64,000 bases of DNA from Prorocentrum cordatum (GCA_963575745.1 CAUYUJ010015012.1:79932-143931), one strand, 5' to 3'; shown: positions 1 to 11,131, numbered from the stretch's first letter. Numbers and translations are program-made. Notes: generated from the sequence alone by a model not told the origin.

Positions 1-715
1 CCCTGCCACTGCGGCCTTCGGTGGAGCTCCCCATGGGGCCACGAACCGTGTGAGGGGTGTACCAACATGGGTGGCGGTCCCCGTATGCGGACCCTGCCAC
101 TTGGGCCTTCGGTGGAGCTCCCTGTGGGGCCACGAACCGTGTGAGGGGAGGCCAAAATGGGTTGTGGTCCCTGCATGCGGACCCTGACACTGGAGCCTTC
201 GGTGGAACTCCCTGTTGGGCCACGTACTGTGTGAGGGTGTGCCTTCCTGGGTGGCGGTCCCGCCATGCGGACCCTGCCACTGGGGCCTTCGGTGGAGCTC
301 CCGGTGGGGCCACGAACCGTGTGAGGGGTGAACCAAAATGGTAACGGTCCCGCCACGCGGACCCTGCCACTGAGGCCTTCGGTGGAGCTCCCGGTGGGGC
401 CACGAACCGTGTGAAGGGTGTGCCGGAATGGGTGGCGGTCCCCGCACGCGGACCCTGCCACTGGGGCCTTCGGTGGAGCCCCCTGTGGGGCCACGAACCG
501 TGTGAGGGGTGTGCCTAAATGGGTGGCGGTCCCCGCATGCGGACCCTGCCGCTGGGGCCTTCGGTGAAGCTCCCTGTGGGGGCACGAACCGTGTGAGGGG
601 TGTGCCGAAATGGGTGGCGGTCCCCGCATGCGGACCCTGCCACTGGGGGTCTGCGGTGGCGCTCCCTATGGGGCCACGAACCGTGTGAGGAGTGTGCCAG
701 AATGGGATGCGCATG
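1..715. repeat. 90-91 bp tandem repeat, about 8 units
   Basis: The phrase ACCCTGCCACTG recurs at about 1, 91, 181, 271, 361, 452, 543 and 633, each time followed by a conserved GGCCTTCGGTGGAGCTCC and CCACGAACCGTGTGAGG. The first units are exactly 90 bp, so a reading frame stays open over several units (57-344, unit GWRSPHADPATGAFGGAP); later units are 91 bp and shift the frame. The array decays near 715 and may continue left of the window. I see no domain in the translation and treat it as a minisatellite, not a gene. Confidence 0.9.
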
Positions 716-849
716 CGGAGAGCAGAGGCAAGAGATGGGAGGAGGGAGGAGAGGGAGGTGGCAGCGGAAAGGAAGGAAGGAAGAAAGTAAGGAAGAAACG
801 CGGGGCGCTGTCTCTTCAAAACGAGGACCGAACACCACAGGATGGTTGG
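716..849. other. Purine-rich spacer, no gene seen
   Basis: An A/G-rich stretch (GGAGGGAGGAGAGG and GGAAGGAAGGAAG runs) follows the minisatellite. I see no gene or repeat boundary here. Confidence 0.5.
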
Positions 850-940
850 GAAACTCAATCATATTGCCAAAAAATCGTCCCCAGAATATGTGTTGACCAT
901 GGTGGAACATGCCTCCTGTAGAGGGGCCTGCCCGACGTAA
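850..940. mobile_element. Relic of the TTAAGTCGGGC MITE family (right half)
   Basis: The segment matches the right half of the element at 13262-13419: an ATCGTCCCCAGA core, TGTTGAC, then GTAGAGGGGCCTGCCCGACG at the right end. The left terminal repeat is not visible and no target duplication can be assigned, so this is a truncated or decayed copy. The 941-1140 stretch after it holds nothing I recognise. Confidence 0.5.
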
Positions 941-1140
941 AACTAATGCTGTCTCGACCCACCGAGCTTTTTCTCCGAGTCCTCGAGCTCCACCAAGTAT
1001 CGCTTGGACTGCGCGTCGTAGCTGTGGACCCAGCACGCAGACATCGTCCACTCGAGCGAGACGAACTGCAGCACGCACGCCTGCGGCTTGGCCGCGGTCT
1101 GCCGGCAAAGCTCGATCCACTCCTGGAGAGGCACCAAGAG

Positions 1141-1670
1141 CTGCATAAGCAGAAACGCGTGACAATCCTGGACCGTTCCCAAGCACAATTTCTGGTACGT
1201 TAACCACGGGAATCCGTGAAACTCTTGCGAATTGTTAACACGAGTGTGCGAGGCGCTAAAGCGAGAGCCACATGTTGAAAACAAACCGCCTTCAACCCGT
1301 GGAACTTTGCATATGTTTAAAAACGAATGTGCGCAGCCGAGGCGAGAGCCACAGTTTGAAAACCAACCGCCCTCAATCCATGGAATGCCTGCACTATGTT
1401 GTAAACGAACGTGCGCGGCGCTCAAGCGAGAGAGTCCCATTTTGAAAACGACCCGCCCTCAATATGCAAAACGACTCCAATATATTCAAGCGAGCGCACG
1501 CGGCGCTAAGGCAAAAGCCACATTTTGAAAAACGCCCGCCTTCCATGTATCAAAAATATGTATGCCCGATTTTAAGCTTCAAAAATCATCAATGGTAAGG
1601 ACGTGTCACGCGAAACGCCCGGCCCGCCCTTCCGACTGGCCTCGGGGTGCGACAAGGAAAGGGAATGCAG
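1141..1670. repeat. Long dispersed repeat, copy 1, with ~82 bp internal units
   Basis: It starts around CACAATTTCTGGTACGTT (1187-1202), followed by about four degenerate 82-84 bp units near 1238, 1322, 1404 and 1489. Each unit has TGTGCGCNGCGCTAAGGCG, a GCCACATTTTGAAAA block and a CCGTGAAACTCTTG block. It ends with an AAGCTTCAAAAATCA block and a CTCGGGGTGCGACAAGG block at about 1570-1665. The same order of parts recurs at 10430-10945. Both copies are followed directly by simple-sequence DNA. No coding potential is evident. Confidence 0.8.
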
Positions 1671-2189
1671 GAGGACGAGGAGAAGGATAGGGGACCGTGG
1701 GGGGAGGAGGGGAGGAGGAGGAGAAGGAGGACGGGCGAGAGTGGGCGCGCGCACCTCTGCCTCCCTGCTGAGCGGTTTGGCTCTGCGCTCGTGTCGCTCA
1801 TTGGCCCTCGAGCTCCTCAGGCGAGCGCACCTCGAAGTCCTCGGCGCTGTCGAACGTCTCCAGCGGCGCACCGACCTGGGGTGCCCCCGCCGAAAGGGGG
1901 GGGGGATGACGACCGAGGGGGCTCGGCCAGGCGAGGTGCGCTCGCGCCCCGTCTGACATCCTACCCCTCCCACCCCTCACTCGGGGGTTGGGAAAGCCCT
2001 TTGTTGCTCTGGATGGGTTTGTTTTTTATCGAAGGGAAGGGGTTGACCGTCTGATTGACCCTGCGCAATCCCGCCCCCTTCCATCCTCCTCCCCCTCCTC
2101 ATCCTACTCATCCTCTTCACCCCACCCCACCCCATCCACCCGTTCTGACTGACAGCACGTGCCCAACCCCACCAGCGGATCCAAGGGGG
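1671..2189. other. Low-complexity GC-rich stretch, no gene seen
   Basis: Purine-rich (GGAGGAGGGGAGGAGGAGG) at 1680-1735, then mixed GC-rich sequence and a C-rich tract (CCATCCTCCTCCCCC) at 2080-2150. The open frames on both strands overlap one another and have skewed low-complexity translations, so I do not call a gene. Confidence 0.5.
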
Positions 2190-2360
2190 GACGATTTGTG
2201 CCCCATCCACAGTAAGTGCCCCGGCTTTTCGCTCCATTTCGGGGCCCCTCCGGCCCTCTGGGCCTCCTGAAAAGTGCTCTGGGGGCCATGGGGGCCTCCT
2301 CGAAAAAATCCTGGGGGCACCGTGGGCCAGGGCCACATCTGGCACCACCCGTATGTTTTC
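2190..2360. mobile_element. Degenerate copy of the GGTGCCCC short inverted-repeat element
   Basis: The interior matches the better-preserved element at 20765-20932: CGGCTTTTCGCTC, GTGCTCTGG(G/A)GG and AAATCCTGGGGGCACC occur in the same order and spacing. The ends here are eroded (left AAGTGCCCCGG, right GGCACCACCCG), so exact limits and a target duplication cannot be fixed. Confidence 0.6.
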
Positions 2361-2487
2361 CCATCGCGCTGTGGTTTTCGATCCGCACACGCACGTCAGC
2401 GCGGACCTGGAACTCCGAAAAAGACCCCGTCATGTTATGCGCAATCGGACAAGGGGAGCTACGTAAATAGGACGAGGAGTTGGCGGG

Positions 2488-3483
2488 TCAGCAGCGCGTA
2501 ATGGCCCCAAAGAACGTGCGCGGACGAGGGGGTCCCCAGGGGACATGACGAGATGAGGGGGAACGACAGGGACGGACTGGGTAAGTGGACACCGAAGCTT
2601 CAAGGTTCGAGGCTTGAGGTCTTCGGACGCGTTCGTTGGTTCTCGGCGGCTTTCCAGCCCCGAAATGCCTTCCAGCGTCTGCGCCTCGCCGACAGCATTC
2701 CGGCCCCGATAGCCCTGGCCCGAGATGGTTCCCAAGACGCTCCAAGCGGCCCCAAGACCGCTCCAAGACGGCTCGAGAAGGCCACGGAGCCTCCCAAGCC
2801 TCCAGCGCTGGTCGACTACGCGTGTCTCTTCCTCTCCCCCCCCGTAAACTCCCACGGGCATCGTTTCTGGATGGACTGGCGGGGATATTTTTTGGTACGG
2901 GCGCGCGAAGCGAATCGAACGCCGTGCAAACCGAAGCGGCTGGCGGGGATACATTTTGGCACGCGGGCGCGAGAAACGGGCCGAACGCCGGGCTAGCAGG
3001 GGCAGGGGGGCAGGCTACGCCACCGGCTGCAGAACACGAAGGACGAGCAACGCCAAATGCGGGGCGGAACTCACGCGGCCAAAATTGCGCGAACGCGACG
3101 TAGGGCACCACAAACGAGAAGGAGGCACCGAGGAAGGCGGCGTACTCGATGGCGGCAAAGGAGGACCGGAGCGCCACTCTTAGCCAGGAAGGCGGCGACA
3201 AAACCGGAAGCCAATCCCTCAGGCGAACTTGCCGAACGCGAAGTCCTTGCATAGGAAGAGCAAGAAGAACCGAAAGGAAAACGACCTCCACGAAGAAGAA
3301 TACCAGGGAAAGCCACGACCACCAGGCAGTGGCCACTGGGTCCCCCAGGAAGTGCATCCGACAAGGGCGGTGTAGACTGTCACGGATATAGCGACCTCTT
3401 AATGCCGCGGAACATGCAACTATCTTCGCGTAGATGCAAAGACCAAAAGTGCCCCAGGCAGGGCAGCATGAGGCAGCGGCCAA
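2488..3483 (-). CDS. Unrecognised open frame with two hydrophobic segments (doubtful)
   Basis: A 331-residue frame, not recognised. Around residues 52-78 (WWSWLSLVFFFVEVVFL) and 112-135 (AAFLGASFSFVVPYVAF) are two stretches long and hydrophobic enough to be membrane helices, separated by a basic loop. The remaining C-terminal 190 residues are Ala/Pro/Arg-rich and look like translated GC-rich noncoding DNA. It could be an exon fragment of a multi-spanning membrane protein, but overlapping open frames exist on the other strand and there is no homology I can name. Codon bias or transcript evidence would be needed to accept it. Confidence 0.18.
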   Translation of the reverse strand: MAAASCCPAWGTFGLCIYAKIVACSAALRGRYIRDSLHRPCRMHFLGDPVATAWWSWLSLVFFFVEVVFLSVLLALPMQGLRVRQVRLRDWLPVLSPPSWLRVALRSSFAAIEYAAFLGASFSFVVPYVAFAQFWPREFRPAFGVARPSCSAAGGVACPPAPASPAFGPFLAPACQNVSPPAASVCTAFDSLRAPVPKNIPASPSRNDARGSLRGGRGRDTRSRPALEAWEAPWPSRAVLERSWGRLERLGNHLGPGLSGPECCRRGADAGRHFGAGKPPRTNERVRRPQASNLEASVSTYPVRPCRSPSSRHVPWGPPRPRTFFGAITRC

Positions 3484-3560
3484 GCAACGCGATCAGCCGT
3501 CAGGGCGCCCCGCGCGCCAAGACATGGAGGCAGTGGAATGACCAGCGCGATTAGCGCCAC

Positions 3561-3641
3561 GAGGTGGTGGGGATACTTTTAATGATCGCAAGCGCACCGG
3601 GAACGCCGGACGCCGTCCGAGAGTCGTAGCTAGCGGGCTAC
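3561..3641. repeat. 80 bp direct repeat, copy A
   Basis: Begins GAGGTGGTGGGGATACTT, continues ATGATCGCAAGCGCACCGG and GCCGGACGCCGTC, ends near GGGCTAC. A second copy lies 710 bp downstream at 4271-4350. The core TGG(C/T)GGGGATA also occurs alone near 2877, 2940, 4362 and 4717. Confidence 0.75.
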
Positions 3642-4270
3642 GGTCTAAATTGCACAAATAAGAGGAGGGAAGAGGGAGGCACCGAGCGGACAGCGGAGGG
3701 AGGACCAAACAGGAGGCGGGCCCTGCTGCCGCTCAGAAGAGGGCGCCGTCGACTGGGGAGGGGGCCGCCAGCCCGAGTGCAACGCCATAACGGCGGGGAA
3801 TCCTGGTTGGGCGACACCGCGAGCATGCCAGAAGTCAGTAACCACCGGCTCGTAGACGCACCACGAGGAGCAGGCGCCAGGACCAACGGCCTCATCGACA
3901 CGCGGGTCGCGGGCGCATCCCACGCGCCGCCAGGCGTCGACCACCTCACCTGCGGGCGCTCAACGGATCAAGGTCCGGATCGCCAGACACCGTCGAAGAC
4001 TGATGTCGAGCCAACGTTCCACGAGGCGGAAGATGCGGGCGGACGCGCGCACACCGGGTAGGGACCGATCCAGGCGACCGACGGCCCCGGAGCGCACCAT
4101 GGAAGCGTCCAGCCGCGAGCGTGCCAGATCCCACGTGGGGACCGTCGGGGAGACCACCCGCGCGGTGGGGGGGGCAACCGAGAGGTCAGCAGGCCCCAGG
4201 CCGGTGAGGGAGGCCGACACAAGCCAAGAGCCGCAGGGGGCGGAGAGGCCGAGGCAAGGGGGGGGCCGCA

Positions 4271-4350
4271 GAGGTGGCGGGGATACTTGATTGATCGCGA
4301 GCGCACCGGAGGAGGCCGGACGCCGTCGAAGGGCGCAGCGGGCAAGCTAC
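4271..4350. repeat. 80 bp direct repeat, copy B
   Basis: Second copy of the 3561-3641 repeat: GAGGTGGCGGGGATACTT, TTGATCGCGAGCGCACCGG, GCCGGACGCCGTC, CAAGCTAC. The spacer 3642-4270 is GC-rich with no gene I can support, and 4351-5100 likewise shows none. Confidence 0.75.
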
Positions 4351-5107
4351 GAGCGGAAACGGTGGTGGGGATAATTACTTTTAGTCAGCGGCCGCGGGCG
4401 AGCGCGCCGGCGGCGAGTCCAGTCAGAGCGGGGCACGCAGCGACGAATTAAACTAAAGCAACGGAGGGTGGCCACACCTACAGCGGCTAACCGGGGGCTC
4501 ACGCAGCACCTCAGCGGCGGACCGGCGAGTGGAGGGGGCAGCTGAAACTGAGTCGTACTGCCAGCGTGCCACTATGCATAGCGTCGGAAGCACCAGGAGG
4601 TCGGGACAAACGACGACCCAGGTCAGAAGACGAAATTGATGCATGGACGCAACCCCAGACAACTGCGTGAGTACCAGGGTGGCCCGAAGGACCATCTGTC
4701 AAAGTCGAATTGGTCGTGGTGGGGATACGCGAGGCGTCAAGAATTCTCGTCGAGTTCGCGTCGGATGCAACAAAATCGCCAGCTCAACGGGCCATAGGCG
4801 TGCTGAAATTCCTGGTAGAAGCTTCAGAATAGTTTTCTATTTCACGCACGCGGGGCAGCTCCCCAAGGGTCCCTGGACGAGAAGTACCTGGGGACGTCCC
4901 AGATCAGAGATGGTTTTGTCATCTGGGCGTGGCCTTCGGGGCTCCCGAGGGCGCTCCAAGTTAGCAGAGCGCTCCAGGAACTGGCCCAAGAGGTTGCGAA
5001 GGGAGGAGCAGGAGGAGGGGGAGGAGGGTCGAGTTTGTTCCCCGCCGAGAGAAACAGGCGGAGGACCCGAAACTACAGACTCTTCGAGATTACCCCTAAT
5101 GGGCGCC

Positions 5108-5185
5108 CCCGAGAGGAGGAGGAGGAGGAGGAGCAGGAGGAGGAGGAGGAGGAGGAGGAGGAGGAGGGGGAGGGGGAGGAGGAGC
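5108..5185 (+). repeat. (GGA)n microsatellite, purines on + strand
   Basis: Near-continuous GAGGAGGAGG run. It is preceded at 5085-5107 by ATTACCCCTAATGGGCGCC, and a close relative of that phrase (ATTACCCCTGATGGACGCC) sits beside another GGA array at 11367-11390, so the array and its flank have travelled together. Confidence 0.9.
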
Positions 5186-5884
5186 ACACCCACACACACA
5201 TCGACGTCGGGGATGAGTCACGAAGCCAAATGAGCTGGAACGTAAGAACCCTGACCTGACAAGAACGGGAAGCGAATGTTCGAACGTTCGTTACAGGTGT
5301 GACATCACATGGGGACGTCAAAACAAGAACGCTTGTGCGAACAGGAGGGGACTGCGCGGTGCCCGAGTCAAGGATCCCTCGAAAATATACGACGCTCGCG
5401 CTCTCGAGGCGCAGATCCCTCGTAAAGTACACGCGATACGCGCCTCCCAGGCCACGACCCATTGCAAAGTACTCTGGGTTCATGCCTCGGCGACCAGGAC
5501 CCACAGAAGTGCAGCCAGATTCACGCCCTGGAACCGCTATTACTTGTGTTGTGCGCAAGCGGTCAGTTACCACGCGGCCCCCGCGTCCACCTTCAAGATC
5601 CCGAGCTATCCGCCGCCCCCTTGGGGTTCGGTCCGGCTGGCTTGCAGTGGGGGGGATCCAGTTAAACGGACTAGATCCCTCACCCCTCCCAGGAATGCCC
5701 AGGATGCCTCCGGCCGTCTCCGGCCACTCCAAGATGCTCCAAGACGGCCCATTATATTTTGAATACGACCGGCGATAACCCCAAGACGGTCCAAGAGGCC
5801 TGTAACATGAAGCCCTCTTGGATCCCTCTGGCGCCGTTTTCGGGCCCTCTTGAGCTGTCTTGGGGCTGTGTAACCCGAATTCGG
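5186..5884. other. No gene seen
   Basis: Mixed-composition sequence; open frames occur on both strands but none has a recognisable motif. The only internal structure is a small duplication of TCCCTCG(A/T)AAA(A/G)TA at about 5380 and 5420. Confidence 0.4.
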
Positions 5885-6500
5885 GATAAGGAGATGGAAA
5901 ATCTAGTGACCTTCGGTCCATCCCGCCACCGTGCCGGGGTATTGAGAATGAGACGAAGTGAAAGTTCGTTGGGCTCTCTTGGGAGGCGTCTCGCGGGCCG
6001 TTTTGGGTCCTCTTGGGGCCTCTTTTGGGCCTCTTGGGGGCGTTTTGGGGTGTCTTGGGGGCCTCTCGGGGGCCTCTTGGGACCTCTTGGGCGCCTCCTG
6101 GGGCCTCCTAGGGCCGTCTTTGGGCGGGATGCTCCGATTTTCAATTCGGGCTCACCCTCTTGGGCCCCTCTTGGGGCCCTCGTGGGCCTTCTTGGGAGCC
6201 TCTTGGGCCGTCTTGGCGCCCTCTTCGGCCGTCTTGGGCGCCTCTTGAGAGTCTCTTGGGCAGGCGCGGGTCGGTCTTGGGGGAGTCTTGGACCGTCTTC
6301 GACGCCGTGAAGACGAGAAAATCGTATATACTAAAAATTTACGTTTTCCCATAAGAATTTGACGATGTTGGCCTCTTGGGCCCTCTTGGGGGTGCTCTTG
6401 GAGGCCTCTGGGGCCGTCATGCGGGCCCCCTGGAGCCGTCCTGTGGCCTTCCAGGGACCCTCTTGGGCGCTCCAAGAGCGATCTGAACACAAAGGCGGCC
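5885..6500 (-). repeat. CCAAGAGG-rich interspersed element (minus orientation)
   Basis: The + strand reads a long degenerate array of CTCTTGGGGGCC units, the reverse complement of the arrays at 7030-7262 and 17225-17860. The left edge (5910-5940) contains TCCATCCCGCCACCGTGCC, the reverse complement of the GGCACGGTGGCGGGATGG end phrase found at 7218-7235 and 17820-17836. At about 6300-6365 an A/T-rich island with ACGTTTTCCCATAAG matches, in reverse, the AAAACGTACATTTT start of the 376 bp units at 8230-9200. The array resumes at 6366-6500. Confidence 0.75.
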
Positions 6501-7029
6501 TGGAGCCAACGCCAACTCCATTTTTTAGAGGAAGTCCCGAGCGAAACGGCCAATTTAGAAACCTATCTTGACATGAACGGGAAGCGCGTGAAATCGAAGA
6601 GCCTGGCAAGAACGTGCACCAACATTGATGTCGCATGTCGCCTAGGCGCTCTTCCCGACCGTGCACAAGGGGTACCAGGTGGAGTTCACTACCCGCGCAA
6701 GTTCAGACGTGGCCCTCACCCGAACTCCCTAAAATATACCAGATAGGGTTCACTAGCCGCGCAAGTTGAGACGTGGCGCTCACCCGAAACGTACGGAAAG
6801 AAAAAGATTCTGCAAGGAAAGATGAAAACGCGAAATACCGCGAGATAAATGTACGTGCAAGGATCTCTCCGATAGTACAGACTGAGACCGGATGAGCCGA
6901 ACAGCTATAACATATGTGGACGGCGGCCGGGGGCTGGTTCCCGCGGAGGATCAGGGCCAACACCAGCTAGAGTTCACTCCCCGCCTGAGTTCAACGACGC
7001 TACTAACTGACATGGGCAGCCAGCTCCAC
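6501..7029. other. No gene seen; short direct repeat
   Basis: Contains two copies of a phrase around TTCACTA(C/G)CCGCGCAAGTT (about 6687 and 6748) spaced 61 bp apart. Nothing else recognised. Confidence 0.4.
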
Positions 7030-7262
7030 CTGGCACCCCGCGTTGAATCGCCAAGAGCCCCCAAGCAGACCCCAAGAGGCAAAAAAGAGGCCCAAAATAA
7101 GCCCCAGGAGGCCCCGAAACGACCCCCAAGAGGCCTCCAAAGTACCACTTGAGGCATCCGAGAGATCTACCAGGAGATCCCAACGAACACTGCAGAGCCC
7201 TCTGACCAACAACCCAGGCACGGTGGCGGGATGGGCCTGCCTTTTGGGCAATCCTGGAGATC
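7030..7262 (+). repeat. CCAAGAGG-rich interspersed element, short copy
   Basis: A degenerate array of CCAAGAGGCCCC-type units on the + strand ends at ACCCAGGCACGGTGGCGGG (about 7211-7230), the same end as at 17815-17836 and, in reverse, at 5920-5940. Confidence 0.7.
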
Positions 7263-7309
7263 CTTCGAGAGCGTCCCTTAAAGATGTCGTACAACATCTA
7301 CTTCAACCT

Positions 7310-7660
7310 CTCATTTTCTGGAGGATGTCTCAGGCGAAATCGACATGTTCGAAAATCCGAAGGTTTCGCCAGCGATTTCAATATCTCAATCAATTTTTCT
7401 GAGGATGTCTCAGGCGAAAGGCTCATTTGTCAAACAAGAGGTCTTAAAGCAGCTTTTTCAACATCCTATTGTTTCGAGGATGTCTCAGGCGAGAGCCCCA
7501 TTGTTGCAGATCCGAAGATTCCGCGACCGATTTCAGTATCCTCATTTTGCGAGGATGTCTCAGGCGACATCGTCATTTGTAATATCAAAAGCCTTAAACG
7601 ATAGCCTCCAACATCTCCATTGTGTGAGGATGTCTCAGGCGAAATGGCCATTCTGGGGAA
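7310..7660. repeat. ~76 bp tandem repeat keyed by GAGGATGTCTCAGGCGA
   Basis: GAGGATGTCTCAGGCGA occurs at about 7322, 7401, 7478, 7552 and 7627, giving five units of 74-79 bp whose middles diverge strongly. A related phrase (GTAGTCTCAGGCGAAACGCC) is found at 10862 inside another repeat. The open frames here are produced by the repeat. Confidence 0.85.
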
Positions 7661-8029
7661 TCCGCCTGGGGCTGACGGAGGAGCAACCCCGAGCCCTTCC
7701 CCCCTCTGCACTCCCCCCAGTTGATAAATATTTCCCTCCGCGTCTGCACCAACGTCCATCGCGCGACTCTTCGAGTCTAAGCGCGCTTCCCGTCATCCGC
7801 CAACGCCCGGCCGGGATGCAATCAGGAGCCCCATATAAAAGTTTTCCTTAAGAAAAACGGTCCACGCTCCTCGTTCCTCGTTCGCGCTTCCCGTCATCCG
7901 CCGACCCCTTGGGGTCACGGCGTGTGAGATACTTCCCCAACCTCAAACCCCTCCCCCGGGGGCCTGGTCCGGCCGGTTTGGAGGGGGAAGGGGGGGGGGA
8001 GGGGGCAAATCCGTCATCCGCACACTCGG
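7661..8029. other. No gene seen
   Basis: The phrase CGCGCTTCCCGTCATCCGCC occurs at about 7783 and 7882, with a partial third (TCCGTCATCCGC) at 8010. A CCATATAAAAG string at 7832 resembles a TATA box, but nothing downstream supports a promoter. Confidence 0.35.
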
Positions 8030-9200
8030 AGCCTCAGAAGGCCCCAAAACGGGCCAAAAAGGTTCCAAATGTTTTCGGAACGGTCCAAGAGAGCTACGAA
8101 TCGACGAAAGATCGCCCCAAAACGCTGCAGATTGCCTCCACACGGCTCCAGAAGTCCCCAAGATGTTTGAAACAGTATTACGAGGCGCCCCAAAGAGGCC
8201 CTCCAGAAGCAAAAACAGTCCCATTCCCTAGAGAAAACGTACATTTTCATCACGTTCGCCCATTCGGCTTCCACGCGGCGCAAAACGGCCCAAGAAGCCT
8301 CCAAGATCGACCCTCGCCAGCCCAAGAGGCTCCCAAAAAGGCTCCAAGACGGCGTCCGGGCGATCCACGAAGGCCCCGGAAACCATAGCAACGGCATAGG
8401 AAAGCCGCAGGCCGGTCCCAAGAGGGCTCCACAACAGGACGAGAGGGCCTCCCAAAGGCTGTCCGGACGGCCCACGCGGGGGACGATTCGGTCCAAGCCG
8501 CCCAGGATCGCCGCCAGACGGCCCCATGGGCGTCCAAGACGTTTGAAAACGCGACCACGAGGCGCTCCAAGAAGGCCTCCACAAGCAAAATCCGTCCCAT
8601 TCCCCAGGTAAAACGTACATGTTCAACACATTCGCTTCTTGGGCTTTCACGAGGCCCACAACCGTCCAATTAACCTCCAAGATCGACCCCTGTCAGCCGA
8701 AGAGGCTCCCAAGAAGGCTCCAAGACGGCTTCCGGGCGATCCACGAAGGCTCCAGAAACCATAGCAACGGCCCAGGAAAGCCGCAGGACGGTCCCAAGAG
8801 GGCTGCGAAAAAGGCCAAGAGGCCTCCCAAAGGCTGTCCGGACGGCCCACGCGGGGGACGATTCGATCCAAACCGCCCAAGATCGCCTCCAGACAGCCCC
8901 ATGGGCGTCCAAGACGTTTGCATACGAGACCACGAGGTGCTCAAAGCAGGCCTCTACAAGCAAAAACCGTCCCACTCCTCAGGAAAAACGTACATTTTCA
9001 GCACATTCGCTTCTTGGGCTTTCACGAGGCCCACAACGGCCCAATCAACATCCAAGATCGACCCCTGTCACCCGAGGAGGCTCCCAAGAAGGCTCCACGA
9101 CGGCCCCCGGGCGCCCCACGAAGGCCCCAGAAACCATAGCCACGGCCTGGGGGAACGGCAGGACGGTCCCGGGAGGGCTCCAAAACGTGTCTAGAGGGGC
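8030..9200 (+). repeat. ~376 bp tandem repeat, three units plus a leading partial
   Basis: Units begin AAAACGTACATTTTCA at about 8233, AAAACGTACATGTTCA at 8609 and AAAACGTACATTTTCA at 8985. Each continues CTTTCACGAGGCCCACAAC, CCAAGATCGACCC, GGCTCCCAAGAAGGCTCC, AACCATAGCAACGGC and GGCCCACGCGGGGGACGAT. Units 2 and 3 are closest, unit 1 more diverged. The CCAAGAGG content and the AAAACGTA start tie this array to the elements at 5885-6500 and 17225-17860. Confidence 0.9.
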
Positions 9201-10120
9201 CTCACAGCCTGTCCGGACAGGCCAGGCGGGGGACGATTGCTGCCGCCCCAAGGGGTCGGCGGTGTGGCGTAAGCAAATGAATCAAAAAGAGAAGTCAGCA
9301 GTGGACCCCTCGAAAGAATCTCGTCGCAGATGGGCATAACCCTCTAGCTCGCGTCCCGCGCATGCGCCAGTCTCGGAACATCAGTAGTGCGCAAGGCGAG
9401 CCGTGGCAGAGGTGAGGTGGAGAGAAACGCTCATGCACTGCAACGTGCGGCCAGGAAGGCGTGGCACGGCAGAAAGTTGGGCGTCTGGCGTCGGCGCCAT
9501 TTGGGGCCATCACGTGCAAGCGCGAATCATCAAGCAAACCTCGCGCAGAAAAAAGGGGCACAAGGCGATAGGATCATGATCGCATTCATTCGCCCCCAAA
9601 CGGGGCACGATAATCCTTCCAACGTTCGCTCGCGCAAAAGCGGGCATATGACAAATGGATTTATCGGCCGGCTTGAAAATGCTCGAAAATGCTCACTGGC
9701 AGAACACCCCCCAAGGAGCCTTAGGGGGGGTTAAAAGCGCATTTCCAGGCCGAGCGACACAACTGTGACACTGCTAGATCGTTGCCGCGCCGCCCTGGCA
9801 GGCCGCTCGAAGGAGGGGGCCTCTAGCCGAGTCCTCGAAATTCGACCGCCTCGCGGTCCGCAGCTTCGTCATTAAAGTCGGAATCGCAACGAAGTGTCGC
9901 CTGGCGGGGCTCGGTTTGCGCATGGGTGGGCGTCGAGTGCGTGGCTCCTGCACGCAATCACTGGCACTGCTGATGACGCCTGGCGCGTGGCGCGGCGCAT
10001 CTTGCGAAAGAGGCTGAGGCGGAGGGGAGCTAGCAGGCACGAAACGGACGGGTCTAGAATTGCGGCTCGGCTCAGCAGGCATCGCGGCGCGGGCTACTTG
10101 CTCAGGGCGTCGAGCCAGCT
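9201..10120. other. No gene seen
   Basis: Unique-looking mixed sequence with short open frames on both strands and no motif. An imperfect hairpin CCCCCAAGG/CCTTAGGGG lies at about 9709-9730. Confidence 0.4.
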
Positions 10121-10185
10121 AGGAGGAGGAGGAGGAGGACGACGAGGACGAGCAGGAGGAGGAGGAGGAGGAGAAGGACCAGTGT
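10121..10185 (+). repeat. (GGA)n microsatellite
   Basis: GGAGGAGGAGG run interrupted by GACGACGAGGACGAGC; purines again on the + strand. The 10186-10429 stretch after it shows nothing. Confidence 0.85.
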
Positions 10186-10429
10186 AAACCCAAGAGTCAT
10201 CGACGATGTTGGAGTAAACCCTCCCTCCAAGTTCCCTCTTCTTAGGCCCCTAAAGCGGTTCATTTCCATTGTGGGAACTGCCCCGTTGGAAGACACCCGT
10301 TTGAAGACCCTGGAGCATGCCAAAACTTTGTTCTCAGGATTCCAACGCCACGTATCAACCTGACGGTTGCGCCTTGACAATCCTGAATTGTGCCAGAACG
10401 CCATTCCGAAAATTTCAACACAGTGAATC

Positions 10430-10944
10430 AACCTAGTTTAACTGCTGCGCCTGCATAATCATGAACCCCTCCAAAATACAATTTCTGGTACGTTGAAAAT
10501 GGGAATACATGAAACTCTTGAAAATGTTGTCAACCATTGTGCGCGGCGCTTAGGCGGGAACCACATGTTGAAAAGGAAGCGCCCTCAATCTGTGAAACTG
10601 TTGTTTCTAAACACGTGTGCGCCGCGCTAAGGCGAGAGCCACATTTTGAAAAGAACTCGCCCTCAGTCCGTGAAACTCTTGAAAATGTTTAAAGCGAATG
10701 CGCGCCGCGCTAAGGCGAGAGTCATACATTGAACAGGAACAACCCTCAATCCGTGAAACTCTTGCAAAAAGTTCAAGCAAATGTGCGCCGCGCTAAGGCG
10801 ACCCGCCCTCCATTTGCGAAACTGTTGCCAATGTTTAAGCTTCAGAATCAAAACTGGTGAGGTAGTCTCAGGCGAAACGCCCCGCCCTTCCTAAAAACTA
10901 GCCTCGGCGTGCGACACGGATAAGTTATGTATAAGGAAAAGGAA

Positions 10945-10945
<1 letters not shown>
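10430..10945. repeat. Long dispersed repeat, copy 2, with ~81 bp internal units
   Basis: Second copy of the 1141-1670 repeat. ACAATTTCTGGTACGTT is at 10478-10495; about four units of ~81 bp carry GTGCGCCGCGCTAAGGCG near 10535, 10615, 10700 and 10780. The closing AAGCTTCAGAATCA block is at 10838 and CTCGGCGTGCGACACGG at 10904-10920. It runs without a gap into the ATG microsatellite at 10946. Confidence 0.85.

Positions 10946-11131
<186 letters not shown>

Noticed and set aside
7832-7842. TATA-like CCATATAAAAG promoter
   Set aside because: No gene or transcript start can be placed downstream; a chance A/T string.
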